Assembly: GCA_002084765.1 (NCBI GenBank)
Contig: NBMB01000009.1
Span: 26,415 to 90,414 of the forward strand
Direction of reading: 5' to 3'
Source: Candidatus Cloacimonetes bacterium 4572_55
GTDB lineage: Bacteria > 4572-55
DNA: 64,000 nucleotides
Made by a program: the position numbers and the translations under genes. Shown here in pieces: positions 1 to 8,593 of the stretch. Under the pieces are notes generated by a model. It saw nothing but the letters and a program-made list of their open reading frames with translations, ran no database searches and was not told the origin of the DNA. The first letter of the stretch is position 1, and every line of letters starts with the position of its first letter.

Positions 1-509
1 CCGGAAATTCTTCGCTGCGCGCTACCGACCAACTTTTTGTTGCGATAGGTCAGCTCGTATCTGGCAGACGCGGTAAAACAGGGGGATTTGATCTTCTCAC
101 GATCCGGCAAGAGCCTGGACTTTTCCAATTCCGTGATTATTCCCAACTTTGCCAATCCCGACGCGAGACCGAGACTGATTGCGTGATAGGTCTCATGGAT
201 CGTTCCGCCAATCGACGGATCGTTCTCTGGGGCAACTACGCTGTAAGTGACTTCGTTATCATGGTATACAGCGCGACCTCCGGTCAAACGGCGCACCACG
301 CTCACCCCCAATTCTCGACGTCGCTCCAAATCGAATTCCCTGACCGAATTTTGCATATAACCGAACGAAATCGCGGCGGGTTTCCAGCCGTAAACTCGAA
401 ATGTGGGCTGATCCGAATAATGTAGCGTCAACGCCTCGTCTACCGCCATATTATACGCGGCGCTTTTGTGACCAGTCTCTATAAATCGCCAAATCGGTTT
501 TTTTTCCAT
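1..509 (-). CDS. lipM: Lipoate/octanoyl transferase, LipM/LplA family (partial, runs off left edge)
   Basis: The reverse strand has an open frame from an ATG at 509 to the window edge (169 codons, C-terminus missing). The translation begins MEKKPIWRFIETGHKSAAYN and carries the RRLTGGRAVYHDNEVTYS block typical of the biotin/lipoate ligase fold, where RRxTGGRAVxH lines the lipoyl pocket. Further on, an SPCFTASARYEL segment followed by KKLVGSAQRR matches the region of Bacillus LipM that holds the catalytic acyl-carrying cysteine. That favours an octanoyl-ACP:GcvH octanoyltransferase (LipM) over an ATP-dependent lipoate ligase, though the missing C-terminus would help decide. The role is cytoplasmic lipoylation of 2-oxoacid dehydrogenases and the glycine cleavage H protein. 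The gene sits 22 bases downstream of the TPR gene on the same strand. Confidence 0.85.
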   Translation of the reverse strand, partial: MEKKPIWRFIETGHKSAAYNMAVDEALTLHYSDQPTFRVYGWKPAAISFGYMQNSVREFDLERRRELGVSVVRRLTGGRAVYHDNEVTYSVVAPENDPSIGGTIHETYHAISLGLASGLAKLGIITELEKSRLLPDREKIKSPCFTASARYELTYRNKKLVGSAQRRIS

Positions 510-531
510 ATCGCAAACTTTACTACAAATT

Positions 532-1461
532 TTATTCTATTCCAAAAAATTGATCGGCTTGTTTATTTTTTAATCTCGGATCGATCTGACAAGCCTTTTG
601 ATAATGAGACGCGCCCGCCTGTTTTTGCTTAAAACGCGTCGCCAACAGAAGAGCCAAATTGTAGTGCGCCGGAGCATAATCGGGTTTGATCTCAAGAGCT
701 TGTTCATAATGACGTTTGGCACTCTCATAGTCCGAAAATTGTTCCTCTAACAACTGGCTGAGTTTGAAATGCGCCTGCGCATTTTTTGGATGAAGTCGAG
801 TGGCTTCTATATAATGCTTCTTTGCCGCGTCAAAATCTTCCAACTTTTGATCCGATAAGAGAGCCAGCCGAAAATGGGCGTCCGCGTCCTTTTCATTTAT
901 CTGCAACACCTTCCGATAGTAACGCCGGGCAGATTCATAATCCTGAAAATGATTCTCCGATAGAAGTGCCAAATTATAATACGCGGTGACATGCGCGGAG
1001 TCGCAGACCGTCGCCTGGATCAGAAGCTCACGCGCCCGCTCATATTTCCCATAGCGATCTTCCAATAAAAGAGCCTGGTTGATATACGCCTCGACATAAT
1101 TCGGATCCGATTCTATAGCTTTTTTATAATGATTGATCGCTCGGTCATAATCTTGGAATCTGTTTTTAAGCAACAACGCAAAATTATAATGCGCTTGCGA
1201 AAATTTCGGGTCAATACTCAATGCTTCCAAGTAGTGATATTTCGCAGTTTCGTAATCTTGAAACGCGTCCTCCAACAGAACTGCCAGATTATAGTGGGCG
1301 TCTGAATCTTCTGGATTGGCGTCTAGCACATTGAGATAATGCGTTTTTCGGGCTTTTGCATTCGCATAAGTTTGCTCCACAGTCGGACGTTCCGCCGCGA
1401 GTTGAGAACCTACACCAAACCATATCAGCCCTAATATGACGAATATTCGTTTGATAAACAT
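532..1461 (-). CDS. Exported TPR-repeat protein
   Basis: This 309-residue protein begins with a Sec-type signal peptide (hydrophobic residues 6-22). The rest is seven tandem TPR units (about residues 55-300), each with the pattern AHYNLALLL...DYExAxxHYxxAL.IDP. The repeat unit is 35 residues, one longer than canonical TPR; the extra residue lies in the loop between helices A and B and is kept in nearly every copy. The ATG at 1461 follows a GGAGA Shine-Dalgarno. It is probably a periplasmic or outer-membrane-associated scaffold. No enzymatic domain is visible and no specific partner can be named. It lies 55 bases downstream of the BatA-like gene, whose family often occurs near TPR proteins (the BatB/C/E type of Bacteroides aerotolerance operons), so a joint envelope-stress role is possible but inferred. 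Confidence 0.8.
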   Translation of the reverse strand: MFIKRIFVILGLIWFGVGSQLAAERPTVEQTYANAKARKTHYLNVLDANPEDSDAHYNLAVLLEDAFQDYETAKYHYLEALSIDPKFSQAHYNFALLLKNRFQDYDRAINHYKKAIESDPNYVEAYINQALLLEDRYGKYERARELLIQATVCDSAHVTAYYNLALLSENHFQDYESARRYYRKVLQINEKDADAHFRLALLSDQKLEDFDAAKKHYIEATRLHPKNAQAHFKLSQLLEEQFSDYESAKRHYEQALEIKPDYAPAHYNLALLLATRFKQKQAGASHYQKACQIDPRLKNKQADQFFGIE

Positions 1462-1516
1462 TTATTTTCTCCTATTCTTACAGAATATTTGGAAAGATTC
1501 CGAAACTATCTCGTGT

Positions 1517-3658
1517 TTATATCGCAGCTGGCGCGACTTCCAGTTTTTTCTCATAACCGATCCACCAGGCGATCAGCATCTCGGTGATCAGCAACAAGAA
1601 AACAAACCATAGGAAAAACTTCCACAATTCTCGTCCATAGCGCGCCTGCATCGCTTGATCCTTCAACGAATCCGACCCGGTGAGCAGGGTCACATTTTGA
1701 TCCGGGAAAAGATCAATCACCTTATCATTTTCGATTCGGAAGAGGTCAGACTCCTCGACGTCCACATTCACGGCAAACTGACCCACGATCTCGCCGCCCA
1801 CCCGCCAGGTATAAATCCCCGGCGCGTTTGTATCGGGTAAGCGCAGGATATTCCGTCCTTCCTTTGATTCCGGGGTCACCTCCACCACATCATCTCCGGG
1901 TTTAATGCAAACGATTTTTGCGCCGTATGGAATATTTTCCACTTCTCTCGCCGCGGGTTCCCCCACATGCAAAGTCTGTCCTTGATAATCGCTAAGTCCT
2001 AAAAATTGAACCATGCGGTGGATGAAGGGGACAAAAACAGACCGAATCGGCAGGTTATTCCAATCATTATCCAATGAGCTGGATAGCAGCGCGACTTTAC
2101 CCTGCCCCAAACTATGCGTCAACAGCGCGGGCATTCGATTATTGTATGAAACGAGAACGTTGCTGCCCTCCTCAGGCAATAACTCATAGCTAAAATAGGA
2201 GCGCAGAGATAGAAAAGAGTTCTCCTTTTCATTAAAAATCTGAAAAACATAATGCTCGTAATCTATTTTATCCCAGCTAAAAAAAGCTCTTTTATCACCT
2301 GTATTCTGCTCAGCACCTCGCAATGATTTGATCTTTGCCGGAGAAAAAATGGGCAAAAAAGAATCGTTGTAAAACCGCACGTCGCATTGACTTCCCAGAA
2401 CGCACATCAATCCGCCGCCTCGCTCCACAAAAGCGGATAGGAGCGATAATTCGCCCTGGTTCAGCGAGCTCACGTTAGACAAAATAATCACCTGATAATC
2501 GCTCAACCGAAGATTTCCGAGAGCCGCCTTCTCTTTCAGGACAGGAATGATGCGCGTCTCGTTCGAGTCTAAGGGATTTAATCCGGTTGTAATAAAAAAG
2601 CCGTTTTTTTGCTCATCCGTTATCTCGTCGATCAATATCAAAGCTTTTACCTCGCCTTTGATATTGGTGGTGAAGTAGCGGCGATTGTCAATCATCAGCG
2701 CGTCATCCGGCAATTCCACAAACCCTGAATAATCTTTTGTCTCCGGGAAAGTGACGCTCACGGTTCCTTGACCATAGCTGTTCGGAGCTATCGAAACGCC
2801 GACCTGGCTTTTTTTTATTCCATTAAGGAATATCTGGAGCAATTGATTATCAACTTTTTCATTGGTCCCGTTAAAAATAGCACTGGCGAAACGAATAGGC
2901 TTGTTTGCGAAGAGCAATTGATTTTTGTAGTCCACGTTTTCGACATAAAGATTTCTTCTCCTTTTTTCTCCCATATCGATAATGAAAAGACGCGTTGGAT
3001 CTTGGATTGTGGGCAGTGCAACGCCTGCAGTGTCCCAACCTACGGCTTGCATATCGGTAATTAAGTAAATTTCTTTATTGAGATTGATCGATTTATCCGC
3101 CAACTGCGTCGCCTTGTTAATAGCCGCGATCAGATTTCCTTTTGCCGCTGAGACCTGTTTTTTGTCAACCAATTCTTGAAGCAGAGAAAAATTATGGGTC
3201 GGCTCGTCAAAAATCGGCTGGTCAGGATTGGAGGAAAAAATCAGATTAGCGTCGTCGCTTTCATTCAAAAACTCAATCAATGAAAAGGTTTTTTGACGCG
3301 CTTTATGGAAAATCGTGCCCCCAGCACTTTCATACGCCATGCTGTAGGAGTCGTCCAGAACAATAAAAACTGACGTGGCGGTATGCGCGGAGACGCTGCC
3401 TCCCGAACTTCCTTTAAACGCTGGTCTGGCAAGGGCTAATGCAAGAAAACCAATGATTAACATGCGAATAATCAATAAGATAATCTCTCGTATCCGAATC
3501 CGGCGCATCTGTTTTTTCTGGAGAGGGAGCAAATATTTCAATGTGCTGAAGAGGATCACTTTTATCCGTCGTCGATTTAACAGATGGATAAGCAGTGGAA
3601 GCAGAGCACCCAGAATTCCGATTAAAAAAGCTGAATTTAAAAAAGTTAGATCAAACAT
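1517..3658 (-). CDS. BatA-type double-transmembrane vWA protein
   Basis: This 713-residue membrane protein starts with the BatA N-terminal double-transmembrane domain: an LLPLLIHLLNRRR motif near residue 20, then LIIRMLIIGFLALALARPAF as the second helix. A von Willebrand A-like region follows, with a DDSYSM MIDAS-type motif near residue 100. Later parts resemble a glutamine-amidotransferase-like fold often found in these proteins. A single helix near residues 685-705 anchors the C-terminus. Such proteins occur widely in Bacteroidota-type bacteria and are linked to aerotolerance or MoxR-associated complexes; their biochemistry is not settled. No MoxR ATPase or DUF58 gene is present here, so the cluster is incomplete or lies elsewhere. 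The ATG at 3658 gives the expected N-terminal motif. Confidence 0.82.
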   Translation of the reverse strand: MFDLTFLNSAFLIGILGALLPLLIHLLNRRRIKVILFSTLKYLLPLQKKQMRRIRIREIILLIIRMLIIGFLALALARPAFKGSSGGSVSAHTATSVFIVLDDSYSMAYESAGGTIFHKARQKTFSLIEFLNESDDANLIFSSNPDQPIFDEPTHNFSLLQELVDKKQVSAAKGNLIAAINKATQLADKSINLNKEIYLITDMQAVGWDTAGVALPTIQDPTRLFIIDMGEKRRRNLYVENVDYKNQLLFANKPIRFASAIFNGTNEKVDNQLLQIFLNGIKKSQVGVSIAPNSYGQGTVSVTFPETKDYSGFVELPDDALMIDNRRYFTTNIKGEVKALILIDEITDEQKNGFFITTGLNPLDSNETRIIPVLKEKAALGNLRLSDYQVIILSNVSSLNQGELSLLSAFVERGGGLMCVLGSQCDVRFYNDSFLPIFSPAKIKSLRGAEQNTGDKRAFFSWDKIDYEHYVFQIFNEKENSFLSLRSYFSYELLPEEGSNVLVSYNNRMPALLTHSLGQGKVALLSSSLDNDWNNLPIRSVFVPFIHRMVQFLGLSDYQGQTLHVGEPAAREVENIPYGAKIVCIKPGDDVVEVTPESKEGRNILRLPDTNAPGIYTWRVGGEIVGQFAVNVDVEESDLFRIENDKVIDLFPDQNVTLLTGSDSLKDQAMQARYGRELWKFFLWFVFLLLITEMLIAWWIGYEKKLEVAPAAI

Positions 3659-3737
3659 TTCTAGTCCTTTCTAGTCCTTATTCATTTCTATTCATATTTA
3701 CATCGTGATCTTGTTTGACGTATATCGAAAAAAAGAA

Positions 3738-3764
3738 TTGACAGATCACGAAATACATTATAGA
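3738..3764 (+). promoter_or_regulatory. Candidate sigma-70-type promoter for the STAS gene
   Basis: TTGACA at 3738-3743 is followed after 15 bases by TATAGA at 3759-3764, about 40 bases before the STAS start codon. The spacer is shorter than the usual 17, so this is a reasonable but unproven call. Confidence 0.4.
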
Positions 3765-3804
3765 TTACAAGTTATTTTTATTTTTACACTGGGAGTTTTT
3801 TCTT

Positions 3805-4197
3805 ATGGATAAAAAAACGGACGAGATTCGGATCGAAATCATCACCCGTTTGACCAAACCGATACCCACGCTTATGCTGCGTGTTTCAGGTAAGTTGGAC
3901 TCGACAACGGTTGAAAAATTTTCAAAAAAAATTCGCGGCTATATGGAAGATCGCACGATCGGTTTTGTTCTTAATTTTCAAAAATTGGAATATGTCAACA
4001 GCACAGCATTGAGAGAGATTCTCAAAATCCATCACGAACTCAAAAAAAAGAACGGGTTTGTCTCTTTTTTATCGGTCAACGACAATATATCCGACGTTAT
4101 CAGTTTGGTTGGTATCAGCGAAGTGATACCGGTCTATGACAGCAACCAAGCCTTCTTGAACGCTATCCAAAAGCAGAAAGAGCCTTATACGGCATGA
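3805..4197 (+). CDS. STAS-domain protein (anti-sigma factor antagonist type)
   Basis: This 130-residue single-domain cytoplasmic protein has the STAS fold pattern. An N-terminal strand (PTLMLRVSGKLD) leads to the conserved phosphorylation-loop region LNFQKLEYVNSTALREIL, with Asn-Ser-Thr at the position where SpoIIAA/RsbV proteins carry the regulatory serine. The C-terminal helix follows FLSVNDNISDVISLVGIS. Such proteins bind and titrate serine-kinase anti-sigma factors, and the serine is the phosphorylation switch. It is the only plus-strand gene in this part of the window, is divergent from the BatA-like gene, and has its own candidate promoter. The SD (GGGAG) lies about 10 bases upstream of the ATG. 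No sigma factor or kinase partner is encoded nearby. Confidence 0.85.
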   Translation: MDKKTDEIRIEIITRLTKPIPTLMLRVSGKLDSTTVEKFSKKIRGYMEDRTIGFVLNFQKLEYVNSTALREILKIHHELKKKNGFVSFLSVNDNISDVISLVGISEVIPVYDSNQAFLNAIQKQKEPYTA

Positions 4198-4244
4198 CCC
4201 GCTTTCAAGAAATTTTGGCTTACTCCACCGCGATTCGATTTGTT

Positions 4245-5129
4245 TCAAGCTCGAGGATGATAATTTCGATGAATTTCCTTCAGATACGCGCGATCAAGGT
4301 GGGTATAAATTTCTGTCGTAGAAATATCGGCGTGACCCAACATTTCCTGAATCGCTCGTAAGTTTGCTCCGCCTTCCAAAAGATGGGTGGCAAAGCTGTG
4401 TCGGAGAGTGTGTGGTGTGACCTTCTTGTCAATATTGGCTTTCAAGCTGTATTTACGGAGAATTTTCCAATATCCCATCCGAGTTAAAGGCTTTCCGCGC
4501 CAGTTCACAAAAAACATATCCGTTGGGCTCTTTGCCGTCAACTGAGGACGCGCTTTATCCCGATATTCAATCGCTCGATTTAAAGCCGCGTTGCCGAACG
4601 GGACAATCCGTTCCTTGTTTCCTTTACCGGTAAATCTCAAAAACTGTCGTTCCCAAAAAATATTTCCCATTTTGAGAGATATCAGCTCGGAAACGCGTAA
4701 GCCGGACGCATAAGCAAGCTCCATCATAGCGCGGTCTCTTTTCCCTAATTGTGTGTTCATATCCGGTTGTGACAACAGCTTCTCGACCTCCCGAGCTGTG
4801 AGGACCACCGGCAACTTACGCCACAGTTTGGGCGCGTCGATATGCGCGGTTGGATCGTGCGTAATATGTTCTTCTTCGATCAAAAAGTGATAGAAGACGC
4901 GAACCGCGGAAAGATTGCGGGCTAAGGAAGGCGCGGACAACCCCAACTTTTTCAGAAAAATAATGAAGTCAATCACCTCTTCTTGAGAGGCTTGATCAAA
5001 AACTTTTTTCTGACTTTGCAGAAAATCGAGATAGCGTCTCACATCGTGACGATACGCCTCAAAGGTGTTGGACGCTGTGTTTTTCTCCACGATCAAATAC
5101 GTCAGAAAATTGCTCAGATATTCCGACAT
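4245..5129 (-). CDS. xerD: Site-specific tyrosine recombinase XerC/XerD
   Basis: A 294-residue tyrosine recombinase of the length usual for XerC/XerD. The N-terminal SAM-like core-binding domain spans about residues 1-100 and the catalytic domain follows. All catalytic residues are present, numbered from the longer GTG start: Arg153 (SGLRVSEL), Lys177 (TGKGNK), His248 and Arg251 (HTLRHSFATHLL), His274 (LGHADIST) and Tyr283 (TEIYTH). The role is resolution of chromosome dimers at dif. I prefer the ATG at 5129 over the GTG at 5153, which would overlap mreC, because a G-rich SD precedes the ATG. It follows mreC by 14 bases on the same strand. XerC and XerD cannot be told apart from one copy. A phage or integron integrase is unlikely given the compact size and housekeeping neighbours. 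Confidence 0.9.
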   Translation of the reverse strand: MSEYLSNFLTYLIVEKNTASNTFEAYRHDVRRYLDFLQSQKKVFDQASQEEVIDFIIFLKKLGLSAPSLARNLSAVRVFYHFLIEEEHITHDPTAHIDAPKLWRKLPVVLTAREVEKLLSQPDMNTQLGKRDRAMMELAYASGLRVSELISLKMGNIFWERQFLRFTGKGNKERIVPFGNAALNRAIEYRDKARPQLTAKSPTDMFFVNWRGKPLTRMGYWKILRKYSLKANIDKKVTPHTLRHSFATHLLEGGANLRAIQEMLGHADISTTEIYTHLDRAYLKEIHRNYHPRA

Positions 5130-5143
5130 GGACCCCACCGATG

Positions 5144-6082
5144 TTAACGCCACCGCCGCCGAATTTTAAGCTCCGGAAATACAATACTGTCCTGTTCCAC
5201 TTTTTCTTGATGTAAGGCGATCCGAGCGTCGCCCCGTCTAGACGTGGGAGGTTCAACCTCTTCCTCGACAATGATCGTCGGCGGGGGATTTATCAAATCC
5301 GGAGATACCACGATCACCTCTTCAATTCCGTTCAAATTTTCGAAAAGCGAGACCTGCGCGTGCATGCCTTGACGTTCGTCGCTAAAACTGACCGTATCAA
5401 TGATCCCGACAGGTAAATTCCTCTGGAACACGCCGCCATAACCGGATGTGACCAGCGAATCGCCTTTAGCCACATTGGCGCGGGGCGGCAGGTAAATCAA
5501 CTCGTATTTATCGACCTTCCAGACTAAAATCCCCACTTCCCGACTACGGGTATCAATCACGCTGACCCGACAGTTTCGATCCTGCAATAGCTGGACAATG
5601 GTCTCGGATCCCCTGACAACAAGCGTTTTGCCTACAATCCCACGGTGGGTCATCACTCCCCAATTGCGCTGCACCCCGTCCCGATTTCCTTTGTTGATCA
5701 GAACGGATTTTTCTGGTCGAGAGATGTCATATCCGATTACCCGCGCGGTATAAAAGTGATAAGAAAGGTGCTCCCCGCACTCCAGCAATTCAGATAGCCG
5801 TTGATTTTCTCTGGTAAGACCCATTAAATTCGCATTTTCTAACGTCATCCGAGCGACAATATCTTTTAACGCCCGATTCTCTTGCCTCAATGTTTTTATT
5901 TCAGAAAAATTATAGATTGTTTTTTGGGATAGCATCATCAGCGGATAGCTGACAACTCGAGAGATACCCTGTTTGCGATTCAGGGGCTGGGATATCAATA
6001 TCAACGATATGGCGAGTAAAATAACGAAAATTATCCCTTTATGAGATTTTTTAAATATATATCTGATTCCATTAGAACGCAT
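5144..6082 (-). CDS. mreC: Rod shape-determining protein MreC
   Basis: A 312-residue bitopic inner-membrane protein. A short cytoplasmic tail leads to one transmembrane helix (IIFVILLAISLILIS), then a coiled coil (LRQENRALKDIV...LTRENQRLSELL), then the MreC beta domains with the conserved region VINKGNRDGVQRNWGVMTHRGIVGK broken here into VLINKGNRDGV and GVMTHRGIVGK. It scaffolds the elongasome for lateral cell-wall synthesis. The start at 6082 is chosen because longer forms would run about 100 bases into phoH and lack MreC character. The C-terminus has a Pro/Glu-rich extension (TIIVEEEVEPPTSRR) ending in basic residues. The usual partners MreB, MreD, PBP2 and RodA are not next to it; the neighbours are phoH upstream and xerD downstream. 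Confidence 0.9.
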   Translation of the reverse strand: MRSNGIRYIFKKSHKGIIFVILLAISLILISQPLNRKQGISRVVSYPLMMLSQKTIYNFSEIKTLRQENRALKDIVARMTLENANLMGLTRENQRLSELLECGEHLSYHFYTARVIGYDISRPEKSVLINKGNRDGVQRNWGVMTHRGIVGKTLVVRGSETIVQLLQDRNCRVSVIDTRSREVGILVWKVDKYELIYLPPRANVAKGDSLVTSGYGGVFQRNLPVGIIDTVSFSDERQGMHAQVSLFENLNGIEEVIVVSPDLINPPPTIIVEEEVEPPTSRRGDARIALHQEKVEQDSIVFPELKIRRRWR

Positions 6083-6101
6083 AACAAAATGTCCCTGTTT
6101 A

Positions 6102-7109
6102 TCAGTGAATGGGTGATTCGTTTTCGTTAGTGTCCAAGGCCGCTTCATATTCACCGAAGGCATGAATAATTTTTTGTACCAGAGAATGTCTGACCACATC
6201 TGCGTCGGTAAAGTGGATATAAGAGATACCCGGAATTTGCATCAGGACGCCTTGAATTTGCAGCAACCCTGACCTTTGCTTATACTCCAGATCAATTTGT
6301 GTGATATCGCCGGTAATGACCGCCTTCGAGTTATAACCCAATCGGGTCAAAAACATCTTCATTTGAGTCAGAGTCGTATTTTGCGCCTCGTCCAAAACAA
6401 TAAAAGAGTCATTCAGGGTGCGTCCCCGCATGAATGCCAATGGCGCAACCTCGATCATTCCCGACTGCAATGAGCGTGGAATTCGATCAATGGGCATCAT
6501 ATCATGCAACGCGTCATAGAGGGGGCGCAAATACGGGTCAATTTTTTCCTGCAGATCTCCGGGCAAAAACCCCAGACTTTCACCCGCTTCCACCGCGGGG
6601 CGTGTGAGGATAATCCGATCCACTTCTTTTTTTTTCAGAGAGAAGAGAGCCATTGCCATAGCCAGGTAGGTTTTGCCTGTTCCCGCGGGACCGATTCCGA
6701 ATACAATATCATTATCACGGATCGCTTGCAAATATCTCTCTTGCATGGGAGTCTTGGCACCGACTAATCCTTTTTTTGTCGGAATGAGGATAGATTTGCT
6801 GTCCCGAATGAATTGTGGCTTAGCTGTCGGTGTTGGTTGATTCACTTGCTCGATCATCTTACGCAGGTCTGGTTTGTTAAGGATATCTCCTCGTTCGATA
6901 CGACCGATTATATTGGAAAAAAGATCGACCACCTTTTTGACCGTGTCTCGGTCGCCAGAGACGATCAACTTATTCCCTCTCGCCGTGATCTGGCATGGAA
7001 AAGCGTTTCGAATTTTTCGTAAAAATTGATCATTTTCTCCAAATAGAAGAAGATGATCAACGCCTTCTAACAGGAGTGATACCCGATAGTTGTCTTGATT
7101 ATTTTTCAA
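6102..7109 (-). CDS. phoH: PhoH-like ATPase
   Basis: A 335-residue cytoplasmic P-loop ATPase of the PhoH/YbeZ family. The N-terminal KH-like region (residues 1-100) includes DHLLLFGENDQFLRKI. The PhoH domain follows with Walker A GPAGTGKT near residue 143, TRPAVEAGESLGFLPGD, and Walker B FIVLDEAQNTT with the MKMFLTRLG motif after it. Family members act in RNA metabolism, often beside the endoribonuclease YbeY, which is not adjacent here. The first codon appears to be TTG at 7109 after an AAGG SD. It ends 19 bases before mreC, so the two may be cotranscribed, with xerD next. Confidence 0.92.
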   Translation of the reverse strand: MKNNQDNYRVSLLLEGVDHLLLFGENDQFLRKIRNAFPCQITARGNKLIVSGDRDTVKKVVDLFSNIIGRIERGDILNKPDLRKMIEQVNQPTPTAKPQFIRDSKSILIPTKKGLVGAKTPMQERYLQAIRDNDIVFGIGPAGTGKTYLAMAMALFSLKKKEVDRIILTRPAVEAGESLGFLPGDLQEKIDPYLRPLYDALHDMMPIDRIPRSLQSGMIEVAPLAFMRGRTLNDSFIVLDEAQNTTLTQMKMFLTRLGYNSKAVITGDITQIDLEYKQRSGLLQIQGVLMQIPGISYIHFTDADVVRHSLVQKIIHAFGEYEAALDTNENESPIH

Positions 7110-7146
7110 TAAGTGAGCCTTATTCTATAACAATTAAAATAACAAT

Positions 7147-7183
7147 AAAAGCCCTTGACAGAGAGATACTATCAGGGGCTTTT
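7147..7183 (-). terminator. Rho-independent terminator after the LysM gene
   Basis: AAAAGCCCTTGA (7147-7158) and TCAGGGGCTTTT (7172-7183) form a 12-pair stem with one G-T wobble. On the minus strand it is followed by a T-rich run. It lies between the LysM gene and phoH and should end the lipoprotein-LysM transcript. Confidence 0.75.
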
Positions 7184-7232
7184 AAATTATCATTAAAGTA
7201 TAAAGCGTTCATATTCGGAATTGATTTCAGAG

Positions 7233-8069
7233 CTACCGAGGGATGGTAAGAACCTGCTTTGGATAGATCAAGTCAGGGTCTTTGATCTGATCTCGGTTTG
7301 CTTCATAAATTTTCGCCCACTCTCGATTTGCGTCATAAACTTCGTCATATCCGGCGATTTTCCAAAGGGATTCACCTTTGTAAACTGTCCAACTGTTGAC
7401 AACGCCGCGAGGTATTTTCAACACCCAACCTGGGTAAATCAGGCTCGGGTTTTTGATTTTATCTCGATTGGCTCGATAGATACGGGGCCATTTCAGCGGA
7501 TCGCTGTAAATCTGGTCATAACCGGAAATGATGTAGAGACATTCGTCTTTCTTTACGGTCCAGGTAGTCGGTAGCTTTAAGCCTTCCCGCAAGTCCGCCA
7601 ATCTGCCTTCCAGTTCAGCGATCTTTTCCTGATTTTCCGGCTTTTCCGCGCCGTTATAGCCTTTAATATCTCGCAGGCGTCCCTCGAATTCCGTAATTTT
7701 TGACTCATTAGAAATCAATTGATCATAGGACATATTTTCCATCCTGGTAATTTCTTTATCAAGACAGATCAGTTCGTATGTCACGAGTTCCGGCTCAATC
7801 TCCTGAATTTGGGCTTTTAATTGGGAGATTTCCGCTTGAATCGGCTCGACTTGCTGCGCGTAATCCGCAGCCATCTCTTTCCACTTTTCTAAATCCGCTT
7901 CCAGTTGATCCCAGTAGGCTTTTGCCTCATCCATGCTGAGTTCCTTGTATTCTTCCGAAGAATAATGCGGAAGATTCGGAGCTTGTTGAGCCAAGATGGG
8001 CGCGCTTAACGCGATCAAGCATAGCACGAGAAAAGAAATGATCATAATGTGATTGGATTGCTTTTTCAT
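7233..8069 (-). CDS. Exported coiled-coil protein with two LysM domains
   Basis: A 278-residue protein with a Sec signal peptide (MIISFLVLCLIALSAPILAQQ). A long coiled coil (about residues 45-165, rich in Glu/Lys/Gln heptads) follows, then two C-terminal LysM-like units: TWTVKKDECLYIISGYDQIY...IYPGWVLKIPR and SWTVYKGESLWKIAGYDEVY...IYPKQVLTIPR, broken here for length. LysM units bind peptidoglycan. The inserted YDQIYSDPLKWPRIYRANRD type of extension is common in FCB and Deltaproteobacterial envelope proteins. It probably links the envelope to peptidoglycan. The gene starts three bases after the small coiled-coil lipoprotein, so the two form an operon and may act together at the outer membrane. 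Confidence 0.85.
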   Translation of the reverse strand: MKKQSNHIMIISFLVLCLIALSAPILAQQAPNLPHYSSEEYKELSMDEAKAYWDQLEADLEKWKEMAADYAQQVEPIQAEISQLKAQIQEIEPELVTYELICLDKEITRMENMSYDQLISNESKITEFEGRLRDIKGYNGAEKPENQEKIAELEGRLADLREGLKLPTTWTVKKDECLYIISGYDQIYSDPLKWPRIYRANRDKIKNPSLIYPGWVLKIPRGVVNSWTVYKGESLWKIAGYDEVYDANREWAKIYEANRDQIKDPDLIYPKQVLTIPR

Positions 8070-8072
8070 TTC

Positions 8073-8324
8073 TTAATCTCCTTCCTCTTCCGCGCATTCT
8101 TTGGCGCGATCCAGTTTTTCTTGTTTCTCTTTCAGATCAGCATTCAGCATATCTCGTTCTTTTTCCAACGATTCCAAATTTTCCTTTGCCTCCATTGCCT
8201 CACGATATGCACCGTCAACCTCGTCAGCGCCGATGGGCGGAGGCGGGGGGCCTTTTGTGCATCCCTGAAAGATGAAGGCAAATAAGGCAAAAAGGATTAA
8301 ACAGGAAATGAACTTTTTCCGCAT
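8073..8324 (-). CDS. Small coiled-coil lipoprotein
   Basis: An 83-residue protein. The signal peptide (MRKKFISCLILFALFAFIFQGC) ends in a lipobox-like FQGC, so the mature form should be lipidated at Cys22. A Pro/Gly linker (KGPPPPPIGAD) and one charged alpha helix (EAMEAKENLESLEKERDMLN) follow, ending in EEEGD. This resembles Lpp-style periplasmic spacer lipoproteins, but no peptidoglycan-attachment lysine motif can be claimed. A strong promoter lies about 100 bases upstream and the LysM gene follows after three bases. Confidence 0.8.
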   Translation of the reverse strand: MRKKFISCLILFALFAFIFQGCTKGPPPPPIGADEVDGAYREAMEAKENLESLEKERDMLNADLKEKQEKLDRAKECAEEEGD

Positions 8325-8424
8325 GCGGTTATCCTCCTCTCAATGTTGATTATTTTAAATTTAGCATCTTATTAGAAAATATTAATTTGCTCCGATATTA
8401 TCTATCAGAAGCTCCACATAGCTA

Positions 8425-8453
8425 ATAATAGATATTGTTAAAAATATTGTCAA
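8425..8453 (-). promoter_or_regulatory. Sigma-70-type promoter for the lipoprotein-LysM operon
   Basis: On the minus strand a perfect TTGACA (8448-8453) is followed by exactly 17 bases and TATTAT (8425-8430). It is about 100 bases upstream of the lipoprotein start, in an AT-rich 269-base gap (8325-8593) that otherwise holds no gene I can support. Confidence 0.7.
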
Positions 8454-8593
8454 GAAAAAAATGAAATCGTTCAAAAATAGATTATTCGATTCATCATAAA
8501 ATTTAATTCAGATCGTTTTTTATATATTTTAGTAGACTGTGATATATAGAGTTATAATCTCTCTATTTCATAAAATATTATTAGGACTGGAAA